Shown: positions 14,787 to 23,344, numbered from the stretch's first letter. The stretch: 64,000 nucleotides of DNA from Leptospira langatensis (GCF_004770615.1 NZ_RQER01000011.1:248001-312000), one strand, 5' to 3'. The notes: generated from the sequence alone by a model not told the origin. Numbers and translations: made by a program.

Positions 14787-15571
14787 ATTTTTCCTCCGAT
14801 TGGATCTTTTGCAGTCCTTTCCTTTTGCTTAAGAGAAGGCAAAAGCATAGGAACGGTGCGTTTATATTGAAGATACTTTTCGCCGAAATTACGGACCAAA
14901 TCCCTTTCCTCGAACCAGGTCCCGATGACAATATAAAGAGTCATTCCCAAGGAAAGAAGAAGGTGACCTGCATTCATAAGCGGTGTGCTCCAGAGCATCA
15001 AAAGGATCCCAAGCATCATCGGATGACGCACCACCTTATACAGCGATGGAGTAACGAATTCTATTGGCTGTGATCCGCTTCCGATAAGGGAATTCCAGGG
15101 TTGCTTTAATCCAAAGAGATCAAAATGGTCTATCATAAAGGTAGAAGCAACTGCCAAGAGAAGGCCTATTAGGAAAATAGAATAGGTTGCATACATTCCG
15201 AAGTTCGTCTTAATATTCCAGATCTCAAAATGGATTGGTTGCCAAAGGCAGGAGAGAGCGATCAAGGAAATACCGGCCACTAAAACGTAGAGACTTCTCT
15301 CGATCTGCATAGGCATTATCTGCTGGGAGTATTTCTTGAAGCTACTCCTTGCCATAATGCTATGCGGGACCCCGAAGAGCGCTAGCAGAGCAATATTCAT
15401 GCAGATCGATCCTGCTAGTCCAATTTGGAATTCATACGTAATAGCTTCCATGAATTGAGTGGCATCGAGTAAGCGTAATACGAATGTGATCATGCTTAAC
15501 ACAAAAAGCATGTAAGCGATGAGGGCGAAGATAAAATGAAGTATCCTCGTAAGTATATTTCCCATAGACAA
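14783..15571 (-). CDS. mddA: MddA-like methanethiol S-methyltransferase / isoprenylcysteine methyltransferase-fold membrane protein
   Basis: A 262-residue membrane protein with about six helices. HSIMARSSFKKY (~70-81), IERSLYVLVAG, MIDHFDLFGLKQPW, VRHPMMLGILL (~188-198) and FEERDLVRNFGEKYLQYK (~225-242) match the MddA group, which methylates methanethiol to dimethyl sulfide using SAM; the RHP and EE motifs are typical of the wider ICMT/NnrU fold. The start is either TTG 15571 (AGGAGG 5 bases away) or ATG 15565 (11 bases away). It is the first gene of a two-gene operon, divergent from a MarR gene, with one operator core immediately upstream. Substrate specificity should be tested, since membrane methyltransferases of this fold are often misassigned. 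Confidence 0.72.
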   Translation of the reverse strand: MSMGNILTRILHFIFALIAYMLFVLSMITFVLRLLDATQFMEAITYEFQIGLAGSICMNIALLALFGVPHSIMARSSFKKYSQQIMPMQIERSLYVLVAGISLIALSCLWQPIHFEIWNIKTNFGMYATYSIFLIGLLLAVASTFMIDHFDLFGLKQPWNSLIGSGSQPIEFVTPSLYKVVRHPMMLGILLMLWSTPLMNAGHLLLSLGMTLYIVIGTWFEERDLVRNFGEKYLQYKRTVPMLLPSLKQKERTAKDPIGGKI

Positions 15572-15583
15572 AATTGCCTCCTA

Positions 15584-15605
15584 AATGCTTGGTATTCAAA
15601 GCATT
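15584..15605. promoter_or_regulatory. MarR-type operator copy 1: AATGCTT-N8-AAGCATT
   Basis: Seven-base perfect arms around GGTATTCA. The 16-base core GCTTGGTATTCAAAGC is repeated exactly at 15692-15707. This copy lies just upstream of the ribosome-binding site of the mddA-like gene, so binding would block its transcription. Confidence 0.8.
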
Positions 15606-15661
15606 CTAAAAATTCTCATCTCAGCTGGAGAATGGGAGATCGTAGCTGTAAATAATAAATC

Positions 15662-15679
15662 CGCAAAATCTATTTTGCG
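15662..15679. promoter_or_regulatory. Short perfect dyad CGCAAAAT-N2-ATTTTGCG
   Basis: Eight-base perfect arms with a two-base centre, midway between the divergent mddA-like and MarR genes and just upstream of operator copy 2. It differs from the MarR-linked core, so it may bind a second factor or simply be promoter-associated. Confidence 0.45.
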
Positions 15680-15685
15680 TTTGAG

Positions 15686-15713
15686 AATATTGCTTGGTAT
15701 TCAAAGCAATATT
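15686..15713. promoter_or_regulatory. MarR-type operator copy 2: 10-base arms
   Basis: Arms AATATTGCTT (15686-15695) and AAGCAATATT (15704-15713) around GGTATTCA, 51 bases before the MarR start. The central 16 bases are identical to copy 1 even in the asymmetric spacer, which argues for a protein-binding site rather than chance. Confidence 0.8.
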
Positions 15714-15764
15714 TGTATATATAAAACTGTTCTTTAGGAAAGGTAAGGGAGAACTGGAAAAAGA

Positions 15765-16181
15765 ATGAAACAAGATAGACTGTTAGTCCTGATTACCGTA
15801 TTGCGAGATCAAATTCTGGACGAATTGAAGAAAGATTACTCCCGCTTCGGCCTTACGAATATAACTCCTGCTATGGGGGCAGTTCTCTGCGCTCTTAAGA
15901 GCGAGCGTCCCCAATCAATGAAAGAAATAGCGAAACAAATTTTAAGAGACCAGTCTAGCGTTACTCCTTTGGTGCAGAAGCTGGTGGATCTGGATCTCGT
16001 AATCCAAGAGCGCTCCTCCCTGGATGCAAGAGAGAGCCAGGTCCGATTGACAGCGATCGGGAAGAATACACGTTTGAAGATCATCCGAGCAGGAAGAAAA
16101 ATGAATGCTCGTTTGTATCGAGGCATGTCAACCGGCGATCGAAAGAGCCTCATCTCCTTGTTGGCCCAGTTAAAAAAGTAG
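15765..16181 (+). CDS. MarR-family transcriptional regulator
   Basis: A 138-residue winged-helix regulator. SMKEIAKQILRDQSSVTPLVQKL (~45-67) is the helix-turn-helix, followed by the wing with DARESQVRLTAIGK (~81-94). MarR dimers bind dyads in divergent promoters and release them on binding small phenolic or lipophilic ligands or on thiol oxidation; no Cys is visible in the HTH region. GGGAGA lies upstream of the ATG. Two copies of the operator core in the 193-base divergent gap point to control of itself and of the methyltransferase/hotdog operon. Confidence 0.88.
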   Translation: MKQDRLLVLITVLRDQILDELKKDYSRFGLTNITPAMGAVLCALKSERPQSMKEIAKQILRDQSSVTPLVQKLVDLDLVIQERSSLDARESQVRLTAIGKNTRLKIIRAGRKMNARLYRGMSTGDRKSLISLLAQLKK

Positions 16182-16503
16182 GATGAAGCCTGCTTAAATA
16201 CCTCCGATTGACGCCTATCATCCTTAGATCAGGACCAAATATTCTCTCCTGCAAACCCTTTTCTTAGCCTTTGCAAAATCAGGAAGGAGGCGCCTTCGGC
16301 ACGCGTACAGGTCGAAAGTCTCCTTTCTTGAGCACTCTTTTTCCCGATTTTCCTTTAGACCGTTTTAATTAAATCTCGGTTTTTTGTGCATTTCGAAATT
16401 ATTGGTTGTAGTATAATTATATAGTTACTACAATTTTATACTTTATATTGTTTTATGAGGGGCCTTAGTTTTGGAATTGAGACCAATTAGGGGAGATTTA
16501 AGA
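16182..16503. other. Intergenic region between MarR and TetR genes
   Basis: 322 bases without a convincing gene. The half near the TetR gene holds a dyad (16406-16433) overlapping a TATAAT-like -10 element (16412-16417). The first half contains GC-rich short repeats around 16290-16310 with no clear structure. Confidence 0.5.
16406..16433. promoter_or_regulatory. Candidate operator: TTGTAGTA-N12-TACTACAA
   Basis: Perfect 8-base arms, overlapping a TATAAT-like promoter element, 71 bases before the TetR start at 16504. It is probably the autoregulatory operator of the TetR-monooxygenase operon. Confidence 0.55.
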
Positions 16504-17058
16504 ATGGGATTGAGAGAAACCAAGAAGCAAAGGACTCGAAAACATATCTCGGATCTGGCGAGGGATCTCTTTATAGAAAGGGGATATGCAAATGTTACTG
16601 TTGCTGAGATCGCCGAAAAAGCGGAAGTTGCAGTTACCACTCTGTTTAATTATTTCCCGACCAAAGAATCGATTATCTTCGATAGAGAGGATGACATCGA
16701 TTCCGAGATCATAGATTGCATTCGTAATAGAAAGAAAGGCCAATCTATTCTAGATTCCTTACATGAATATTTTCTGGCTAGTAATCTGATCAATCCGCCG
16801 AATAAAAAGGTCTTTTCCGAATTTATAAAACTTTTGAGGTCCTCACCGGAGCTTTCGACTTATTTCCGTGGGATATGGGGGAAGTATGAGAGCACTCTGG
16901 CCAAAGAGATCAGGAATGATTCCGGTACGAATAAAATAGAATCCGAATGTATGGCAAAGCTAATTCTGGAAGGTGTGAGCTTTGCCTGTAACTCAGCATC
17001 TCCTAGGGATGCATTGAATCTCACGTTTAAAGTCTTAAAGAATGGATGGAATAAATGA
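16504..17058 (+). CDS. TetR/AcrR-family transcriptional regulator
   Basis: About 184 residues from the ATG at 16504, preferred over the TTG at 16471 because GGGGAG stands 8 bases upstream and the paralogue at 2767 starts with the same MGLRE. HTH: TVAEIAEKAEVAVTTLFNYF (~32-51). The C-terminal domain shares the pattern of the 2767 protein, including EFIKLLRSSPELSTY versus DFRNFIKSTPELSHY, so these are paralogues. The stop overlaps the start of the monooxygenase (ATGA at 17055), so regulator and enzyme are translationally coupled in one operon, unlike the divergent layout of the first module. Confidence 0.88.
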   Translation: MGLRETKKQRTRKHISDLARDLFIERGYANVTVAEIAEKAEVAVTTLFNYFPTKESIIFDREDDIDSEIIDCIRNRKKGQSILDSLHEYFLASNLINPPNKKVFSEFIKLLRSSPELSTYFRGIWGKYESTLAKEIRNDSGTNKIESECMAKLILEGVSFACNSASPRDALNLTFKVLKNGWNK

Positions 17059-18584
17059 ATGATAATCAATCTAACTACGATGTAATTATTTCAGGAGCAG
17101 GGCCTGTTGGTCTATTCCTGGCTTGCGAGCTTGCTTTAGCTAAATGCTCGGTCTTGGTACTGGAAAAAGCGGAGGATCCGAATGCACCAACGAAGCAACT
17201 TCCTTTCGGAATACGAGGCCTCTCTGCACCTACGATCGAAGCATTGTATCGACGTGGGTTATTAAACGAACTCGAAATTCATAAGCGTCTTAAAAATCCC
17301 CATCAAACCCCGATACAACAAGGAGCTCGTAGGCAAGTCGGCCATTTTGCAGGGATTCCTTTTCACGAAGGAAATATTGATCACTCACAGTGGGAGAATC
17401 GTCTACCAAGTTCCACCGACACAAGTTTGATTTCAGAAATGCAGGAGATGGAAACTATACTAACTCGAAGAGCGGTGGCATTGGGAGTAGAGATCAAGCG
17501 TGGGCTTGCGTTGACTTCTTTTCAACAAAACGAAGAAGGGGTGGTCGTGCATTCAGGTGAACAATCCTTTTCCTGCGGATGGCTTGTTGGTTGCGATGGG
17601 GCCCGTAGTGTAGTTCGAAAGGAAGGAGGTTTCGAATTTGCAGGAACGGAGCCTGAATTTACCGGTTATTCCACCAAGGTTGAGATCGCGGATCCGGAGA
17701 AGCTCGGCTCGGGGCGTATTCTTACACCGAAGGGGATGTATTTGCAATCCCAACCTGGCTTTGTAGTCATACAGGATTTCGATGGAGGAGAATTCCATTC
17801 TTCCGGAATGCACCTTACACTGGAACATTTACAGGAGGTCCTGCGTCGGATCTCAAGCACAGACGTTACTCTCACTGCATTGCATTTTGGGACTACTTGG
17901 ACCGATCGAGCAAGACAGGCAACAAACTATCGCAACGGCAGGGTCTTTTTGGCCGGAGATGCGGCTCATATTCATTCTCCCTTGGGAGGCCAGGGACTGA
18001 ATCTGGGGCTCGGCGATGCAATGAACTTAGGATGGAAACTGGCTGCTACCATTCACAAAAAAGCACCGGAAAGTCTATTATATAGTTATCATATAGAGCG
18101 GTATCCTTTGGGTGAGCAAGTTCTGGATTGGTCACGCGCCCAGGTTGAGATCATGAAACCGAATCCGGGAGCCCGCGCTCTCAATTCGATTGTTCGCGAT
18201 CTTCTGGACACTCGCGATGGTGCGACTTATATCGCAGGAAGGGTCTGGGGGATCCATACCCATTACGATCTTGGAGAGGGTCATCCATTGATCGGCTATA
18301 GCGTACCTAACTTCGAATTCGAGGATGGCACAAAACTTGGAGAAGTCATGCTACATGGTAAGGGGATCTTGCTTGATTTCGACGCCAATACTTCTCTGCA
18401 AGCAATCGCAAATAAATATACCAACTCTATCGAATATGTTTCCGGAAATGTGAAAGATAGATTGGGAATAAGTGCAGCCTTGGTCCGTCCTGATGGGATA
18501 ATCGCCTGGGCTTCTGAGAAGGATCCGGATCCAAGTCAATTCCAGGAGGCTCTTGCACTTTGGTTTGTTCGCAATTCAGAATGA
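17055..18584 (+). CDS. FAD-dependent aromatic monooxygenase (PheA/TfdB-type)
   Basis: A 509-residue class A flavoprotein hydroxylase. Motifs: GAGPVGLFLA (~14-23, FAD Rossmann), LVGCDGARSVVR (~177-188), FLAGDAAHIHSPLGGQGLNL (~299-318), then a C-terminal thioredoxin-like domain (~400-509) without the CxxC pair, ending in LVRPDGIIAWAS. This longer architecture is that of phenol and anthracycline/polyketide hydroxylases and differs from the 379-residue Tet(X)-like protein at 1513. It uses NAD(P)H and O2 to hydroxylate an unknown aromatic. It is coupled to the TetR gene before it. Confidence 0.88.
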   Translation: MNDNQSNYDVIISGAGPVGLFLACELALAKCSVLVLEKAEDPNAPTKQLPFGIRGLSAPTIEALYRRGLLNELEIHKRLKNPHQTPIQQGARRQVGHFAGIPFHEGNIDHSQWENRLPSSTDTSLISEMQEMETILTRRAVALGVEIKRGLALTSFQQNEEGVVVHSGEQSFSCGWLVGCDGARSVVRKEGGFEFAGTEPEFTGYSTKVEIADPEKLGSGRILTPKGMYLQSQPGFVVIQDFDGGEFHSSGMHLTLEHLQEVLRRISSTDVTLTALHFGTTWTDRARQATNYRNGRVFLAGDAAHIHSPLGGQGLNLGLGDAMNLGWKLAATIHKKAPESLLYSYHIERYPLGEQVLDWSRAQVEIMKPNPGARALNSIVRDLLDTRDGATYIAGRVWGIHTHYDLGEGHPLIGYSVPNFEFEDGTKLGEVMLHGKGILLDFDANTSLQAIANKYTNSIEYVSGNVKDRLGISAALVRPDGIIAWASEKDPDPSQFQEALALWFVRNSE

Positions 18585-18769
18585 AATGCACGATGAATAG
18601 TAAATCTATTCCGGAAGGATATCTTCTCTCTCTTTGTATCCCACAAACGAGTGATATTCAATTTTTTTAAAATTTAATACTTATAGGACAAAGTTAACTC
18701 GAGCAAATGAATTATTTTATTTCTTTGGTGAGTCCTATGGTCGATGCTTGCTAAAAAGAGTCGATACGA

Positions 18770-19972
18770 ATGGATTCTATCAGTCTGATCTTTAATTCAA
18801 TCTTTCGAGTAGCAAAGCCTTTTGCTCTTGCCGGTGTTTTTTCCTTCTTCTTACAATGCGGCGCCATTTCGAAAGAGACTCCTTGTGATCCTTCGAGCAA
18901 CGATTATATAAAGAATCAATTCTTGAAATTCCTATTGAATGATACTAGCTCTACTTGTGCGATCTCTTTGCAAGAATGCGGTGCTTTAAAGCAGGGAGAG
19001 GCCGCAAAGATCGTCCTCGGCCAACCTGATTTTACGACTGCCGCTTATGGCGGCGCAGGGGCGAATCAGTTCTCTCCTTCCGGCATTGCCTTAGATCACA
19101 AAGGTGGACTTTGGATCTCCGATGGAAATACAAATCGAGCCATGCATTTTTCCCCTCCTCTTCGCAATTTCCAAAACGCAGATATCATACTGACTGGCTC
19201 AAATGTACCAAGGGGTATTGCTGTAGATGCGAGCGGAGGTCTTTGGGTGACGAACAGTTTAGGCGATTCTGTTTTTCATTATCCTGCGGGAATGACTTCT
19301 TCGACTACATACGATATTATGCTCGGTACTGGAACGGGTACGACCACTCAAAATACAATGAACAATCCGTTTGATGTTAAGGTGGATTCTGCTGGAGGAG
19401 TTTGGGTCACTGATTACTTTAATAGCCGAGCTTTGCATTATTCTCCTCCGTTTACTACGAGTATGAATGCGGATATAGTACTTGGACATCCGGATTTTAC
19501 AACGGGTGGAGGTGGGACTTCATCCTCCAAATTTAGTACCGCTTTCGGCGTGGGTGTGGATCCGACAGGCAATGTTTGGATAGCGGATACTGGCAATCAT
19601 CGTGTGCTTAGATTTAGTCCTCCATTTTCAAATGGAATGGCTGCAGATCTAGTTCTTGGTCAGCCTGATTTCATTTCGAATACAGGTGGAACGAGTCAAA
19701 CCTCTTTGTACAATCCGAATGCGTTGACTTTTGCTTCGAACGGTGCAGTTTGGGTAGGAGAAAGTAGCAATACGAGAGCAGTGCGTTTTTCCCCTCCTTT
19801 TTCTAACGGTCAAGCGGCAGATAATGTGATCGGCCAACCGGATTTTGTTTCTACCAATACTACTGCAGCGGTTTCCGACAAGGAAGTATATGGAGTTCCT
19901 TCTCTTGAAATGGCTCCTTGCGGTTTATGGGTGGTGGATGGTTCGAACTACAGGGTACTGTACTTTCCTTAA
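18770..19972 (+). CDS. NHL-repeat lipoprotein
   Basis: A 400-residue exported beta-propeller. The signal stretch ends in FFLQCGA (Cys ~31), a likely lipobox. From ~85 there are about six NHL-type repeats with the recurring patterns VLGQPDFT, GIALDHKGGLWISD, NRAMHFSPP and GVDPTGNVWIADTGNHRVLRFSPP. Such propellers usually bind proteins or sugars rather than catalyse. Each repeat follows the rule of a glycine-rich loop, an aromatic-Val/Ile-x-Asp strand and a hydrophobic R(V/A)L(R/H)F strand. It is monocistronic, convergent with the FAH-family gene. Confidence 0.85.
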   Translation: MDSISLIFNSIFRVAKPFALAGVFSFFLQCGAISKETPCDPSSNDYIKNQFLKFLLNDTSSTCAISLQECGALKQGEAAKIVLGQPDFTTAAYGGAGANQFSPSGIALDHKGGLWISDGNTNRAMHFSPPLRNFQNADIILTGSNVPRGIAVDASGGLWVTNSLGDSVFHYPAGMTSSTTYDIMLGTGTGTTTQNTMNNPFDVKVDSAGGVWVTDYFNSRALHYSPPFTTSMNADIVLGHPDFTTGGGGTSSSKFSTAFGVGVDPTGNVWIADTGNHRVLRFSPPFSNGMAADLVLGQPDFISNTGGTSQTSLYNPNALTFASNGAVWVGESSNTRAVRFSPPFSNGQAADNVIGQPDFVSTNTTAAVSDKEVYGVPSLEMAPCGLWVVDGSNYRVLYFP

Positions 19973-20018
19973 AAATTATACAGAGATCTTTTCATTTATT
20001 CTTATGAATGAATAGAAC

Positions 20019-20053
20019 TATGTTGGAATCAGGGAGAATCCTTTTCCAACATA
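20019..20053. terminator. Bidirectional terminator-like hairpin
   Basis: TATGTTGGAA (20019-20028) and TTCCAACATA (20044-20053) form a perfect 10-base-pair stem with a 15-base loop, placed between convergent genes ending at 19972 and 20076. Confidence 0.6.
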
Positions 20054-20075
20054 TAGAATGATTCTCGGTCTTTGC

Positions 20076-21026
20076 TTAGGCCTCTTCGATTACCGTTAGG
20101 ATTTGGTCTCCTAAGTCGACCCTTCTGTCAGCGGTCCGGATAGAAGATCGGATCCGATCCTTCGGCTGAAGATATTCCTTTCGTTTCAATTGACCTTTTA
20201 CGAACAATTCCCATTTCTTTTTCTCCGATAAGAGAGCAGCTATTTTCTGGATCAATTTTCCCGGAGCCCTTAATGCACAACCTGAGGGAGTCCCTGTGAT
20301 CAGAACATCACCCGGAGTTATATTACAAAATTTTGATAGTTCAACAATGGTCTCCGCAGGTTTGAAAACCAAGTTGGAAGCGGTATCATGTTGGCGGATC
20401 TCGTCATTTACAAGAAGGGTAAGTTCCAGATTTTCCAAGAGCGAAAAGTCGCCCGGTTCTAAGACGGCGAGCATGGGGCCTGCAGGTAGGAAGGTTCTAT
20501 AAGATTTTCCCTTATACCATTGTAATTGAGGAAGCTGAACATCTCTCGCGGAGACATCGTTTGCCATGAAGAATGCGGCTACGAACTGCGGGGCATTTTC
20601 GAGAGTGACCTTGGAATCAGAGTCGATCTTTTTACCGAAAACCAGTCCTAGCTCGATCTCATAATCCAGAAGCTTCACATGTTTGGGGCGGATGACGTTC
20701 CCGACGGGAGAAGTGAGAGAAGCATCCGATTTTGTGAAGAACATGTTGTAGGTCTTATCGTCCGGATTTAATCCGGATTCGATCAGATGTTGTCTATAAT
20801 TGGCACCTTGACAGACGATCTGACAAGGTGCAGTTATAGGAGAAAGAATGGAAAGCCCGTCTAGTGAAACTTTCTTTTCTGTTTTTATATTCGGATCTTT
20901 TTGAATGGCTTCTAAAAATTCCTGAGTGCTGATCTCTCCGAATCCTAAAGGGGTCACAGATCCATCTTTGTAAAATCCCCAATCTACTTTACCTTTGTCC
21001 TGAAATCGAATATAGTTCTTTGCCAT
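20076..21026 (-). CDS. Fumarylacetoacetate hydrolase (FAH) family protein
   Basis: A 316-residue enzyme of the FAH superfamily, which hydrolyses C-C bonds in fumarylacetoacetate and related ring-cleavage products or hydrates/decarboxylates catechol-pathway intermediates. Visible motifs: [12 protein letters not shown] (~89-100), [14 protein letters not shown] (~137-150, metal-ligand Glu pair), [13 protein letters not shown] (~173-185, with a metal-ligand Asp), [15 protein letters not shown] and [13 protein letters not shown] (~260-272). AAGGAAG lies 6 bases before the ATG. It follows the VOC dioxygenase-like gene by 10 bases and is probably co-transcribed with it, as expected for a ring-opening enzyme and its product hydrolase. 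Confidence 0.87.
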   Translation of the reverse strand: MAKNYIRFQDKGKVDWGFYKDGSVTPLGFGEISTQEFLEAIQKDPNIKTEKKVSLDGLSILSPITAPCQIVCQGANYRQHLIESGLNPDDKTYNMFFTKSDASLTSPVGNVIRPKHVKLLDYEIELGLVFGKKIDSDSKVTLENAPQFVAAFFMANDVSARDVQLPQLQWYKGKSYRTFLPAGPMLAVLEPGDFSLLENLELTLLVNDEIRQHDTASNLVFKPAETIVELSKFCNITPGDVLITGTPSGCALRAPGKLIQKIAALLSEKKKWELFVKGQLKRKEYLQPKDRIRSSIRTADRRVDLGDQILTVIEEA

Positions 21027-21036
21027 TTTTTCTTCC

Positions 21037-22128
21037 TTAGTATTTGATCCATTTTCGAGGAGACAGAGAGGCCATTGCCTTCATTTGCATTAATGTTCGG
21101 ATCCGGATCTCTCTTTTTGCAAAGATGCCCTTGATGAGTTCCTTTAAGGTACGGAAATTCAATTTGGAATCCAGAAAATCTTCCGGCATATCCTGTCCCC
21201 ATTGGTATAGGCTTTTACGACTGATCTCATGGAATCCTACCGGTACAGAATGATCGAACTTATCACCATCGGTATAATGTTCCACTAACATTCCTGTGGG
21301 ATCTCTTTGGTAGTCGAAAATCTGACTGCCTAATAAATGTCTACCTAATCCCCAAGCAGGTTTCCAGCCTTTAGTAAGTAACCATTCTCTCCCTTGCGCG
21401 ATCTCATCTAGATCCTTCAGTTCGAATGCGCAGTGCTCTAAGCGATCTTCTGCCCCTGAGGCGATCACGATCGTATGATGATCCGTCAATTCTTTCCCTC
21501 TATCACATCTTAAGAAGGCAAGGACCGGCTCCTTGGATCCGGGAAGCAATTGTATATCCGATGGGATGAGCCCGAATGTATCGCAATACCATTGGGCATT
21601 CTTCAGGAATTCCTGTTTTAAGAAAACTGCATGTCCTAATCGGATCACTTCCGGGGGTCCGGAAACGCTCGGTTGGGGCATATTGATCCGCTTTGTATGA
21701 TCGAATCGGTTCCAAATACGATTTGGATTCTGCACTGGTATGCTCGGATCGGAAGAAGAAAAGACCGCATCCACTGGAAGTCCGGAAGGATCGAGTAGGG
21801 ATACGGAAGGTGCATCACCGAACCTTCCTTCGGAGCGGAAGATCGCATCATCTAACTTTCGCAATTCTGCAAATTCCTTCTTGTCCGAAATGAAGAACCC
21901 AAAGCCCAGCAAAAAATCCCTATTGGCCCTTTCGATGGACCAACAGGGGAATTCGGAGCTAATAGCATGGAAAAGAATTCGGTCCTCCGTTCGACTCTTA
22001 ACTTTTAAGCCGAAATCAGTGTAGTAATGATACGCAGATTCCAGGTCTTTTCTGCCTAATCTAACGTAAGCAATGTCTTGTGCCTTACTGATCGGACTTT
22101 TTGAGTGTATCGGAATACGTGTTGGCAT
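21037..22128 (-). CDS. VOC-superfamily extradiol dioxygenase-like protein
   Basis: About 363 residues from ATG 22128; an upstream TTG (22173) would place the operator inside the gene and is rejected. Two tandem VOC domains. The second keeps the His-His-Glu iron triad expected of type I extradiol dioxygenases: [17 protein letters not shown] and [11 protein letters not shown]. The N-terminal domain (~15-130) is degenerate. It probably opens a catechol- or trihydroxybenzene-type ring. It is followed by the FAH-family gene and preceded by a TGAGA-N4-TGTCA site only 13 bases before the start, placing it in the TetR regulon. It is distinct from the dioxygenase at 25619. Confidence 0.78.
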   Translation of the reverse strand: MPTRIPIHSKSPISKAQDIAYVRLGRKDLESAYHYYTDFGLKVKSRTEDRILFHAISSEFPCWSIERANRDFLLGFGFFISDKKEFAELRKLDDAIFRSEGRFGDAPSVSLLDPSGLPVDAVFSSSDPSIPVQNPNRIWNRFDHTKRINMPQPSVSGPPEVIRLGHAVFLKQEFLKNAQWYCDTFGLIPSDIQLLPGSKEPVLAFLRCDRGKELTDHHTIVIASGAEDRLEHCAFELKDLDEIAQGREWLLTKGWKPAWGLGRHLLGSQIFDYQRDPTGMLVEHYTDGDKFDHSVPVGFHEISRKSLYQWGQDMPEDFLDSKLNFRTLKELIKGIFAKREIRIRTLMQMKAMASLSPRKWIKY

Positions 22129-22140
22129 ATCGATTATAAA

Positions 22141-22154
22141 TGAGAGAATTGTCA
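22141..22154. promoter_or_regulatory. Aromatic-regulon site A: TGAGA-N4-TGTCA
   Basis: One mismatch from the TGAGA-N4-TCTCA dyad, in the extended context AAATGAGAGAATTGTCA shared with the sites at 24521 and 24671. It lies 13 bases upstream of the VOC/FAH operon start. Confidence 0.65.
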
Positions 22155-22187
22155 AAAATGAATAATAAGTCAACTGTAAAAGAGGGT

Positions 22188-22592
22188 TTATTTGCGTAAA
22201 TTTTCCTTCAAGGCATCTTCGATCTCTATTTTTAAGGCCTTTGTCGAGTAATGGATCTCTAGTAAAGAATATACGAGGGACAGGATCATCAATAGCAAGG
22301 ATGCTCCGAAAAAAGACCAGGCCAGATCATTCTGTAGTGAGATCGATCCGATAGAAAGTATACAGGAGATCAAGCTCAAGATCCCGAAAGATTGTGAATA
22401 TCGTACTAATGAGATCCTAAATCTTAGATTTTTTACCTGAGCCACCAACAATTCCTCTCGGGTTTCCCTGTATTTGTCTAAAAGTTGTCTTGCGAGGGAG
22501 GCAAGTCCGAAGAATCGATTTGTAAACGCTAACATCAAAAGGGAAATTGCGGGAAATAGTAAGCCTGGAGTATTGTACGAAAGTTGGGCCAT
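22188..22592 (-). CDS. DUF2721-family membrane protein
   Basis: A 134-residue integral membrane protein with three predicted helices (~10-28, ~65-85, ~92-112). NRFFGLASLARQL (~25-37) is the hallmark of DUF2721. It has no assigned function. It ends 60 bases before the VOC dioxygenase-like gene on the same strand; the operator at 22141 in that gap suggests the downstream operon has its own promoter. The ATG at 22592 is 94 bases from the likely TetR start on the other strand. Confidence 0.75.
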   Translation of the reverse strand: MAQLSYNTPGLLFPAISLLMLAFTNRFFGLASLARQLLDKYRETREELLVAQVKNLRFRISLVRYSQSFGILSLISCILSIGSISLQNDLAWSFFGASLLLMILSLVYSLLEIHYSTKALKIEIEDALKENLRK

Positions 22593-22637
22593 ATAAGGTC
22601 AGCGACTAATGCTCATTGATAATAAACAATCAATAAA

Positions 22638-22651
22638 TGAGATATCTCTCA
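22638..22651. promoter_or_regulatory. Aromatic-regulon site B: TGAGA-TATC-TCTCA
   Basis: A perfect dyad between the divergent DUF2721 and TetR genes, 36 bases before the preferred TetR start. It matches the sites at 22141, 24521 and 24671 and so suggests autoregulation. Confidence 0.7.
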
Positions 22652-22686
22652 ATATTGTAGTTGCTCCAGTGGTCTTCCGTATCGAA

Positions 22687-23331
22687 ATGGTAATGATGGC
22701 AATTACAAGACATAGAAAAGTCCTTCTCCCAAAACGGGAGAGAACAAGAGCTCAGATTATGAATGCTGCTTTAAGAATCTTCGCCGTTAAGGATGCCGGA
22801 GAGACTTCGATAGCGGAAGTTTCTGCAGAAGCTGAAATTGCAAACGGTACTTTTTATAATTATTTCAAAACGAAAGAAGAACTATTAGAGGCTTCCGCTC
22901 TTGCTTTAGCCGAGTCTTTGGTAGCCGAAGCAGTTACTCTTATGCCCGATATCACCGACGGAGCCGAAAGAATGGCTTTGGGCGGAATGCTCTTCTTGAA
23001 GAGAGCGAGAAACGATGCAGATTGGGCCTGGGCATTGATCCGTGTGGCCGCAGTCGCACCAAGGATGAGCGAGCTTCTGCGCGCTCAACCTTTGAAGGAC
23101 ATGCAAAAGGCAATAAAGTCCGGAAGATTCACCATCGATTCCGAAGAATCCGCATTGGGATTGTATGTTGGCGCCTTGCATTATGGGATCCGGAATATTT
23201 TGGAAGGAAGAGTAAAGAATAAGTCTCACGACGTAGAAATGATCGCTTTCGTCTTAAAGGCCTTCGGCGTCTCTGCAACTACTGCGAAAAATATTAGCCA
23301 AAGAGCCTTCGATAGAGCCTGGAAAGAATAA
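22687..23331 (+). CDS. TetR/AcrR-family regulator of the aromatic cluster
   Basis: About 214 residues from ATG 22687; an upstream ATG (22609) would add 26 residues unlike TetR proteins and place the perfect dyad at 22638 inside the gene. HTH: SIAEVSAEAEIANGTFYNYF (~42-61) with KTKEEL after it. The C-terminal domain has WAWALIRVAAVAPRMSELL, like regulators of aromatic or fatty-acid genes. It sits inside the aromatic cluster; a TGAGA-N4-TCTCA dyad occurs before its own start and before the other transcription units, so it most likely represses all of them until a pathway compound binds. Confidence 0.85.
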   Translation: MVMMAITRHRKVLLPKRERTRAQIMNAALRIFAVKDAGETSIAEVSAEAEIANGTFYNYFKTKEELLEASALALAESLVAEAVTLMPDITDGAERMALGGMLFLKRARNDADWAWALIRVAAVAPRMSELLRAQPLKDMQKAIKSGRFTIDSEESALGLYVGALHYGIRNILEGRVKNKSHDVEMIAFVLKAFGVSATTAKNISQRAFDRAWKE

Positions 23332-23344
23332 AGAGACATTGCGA

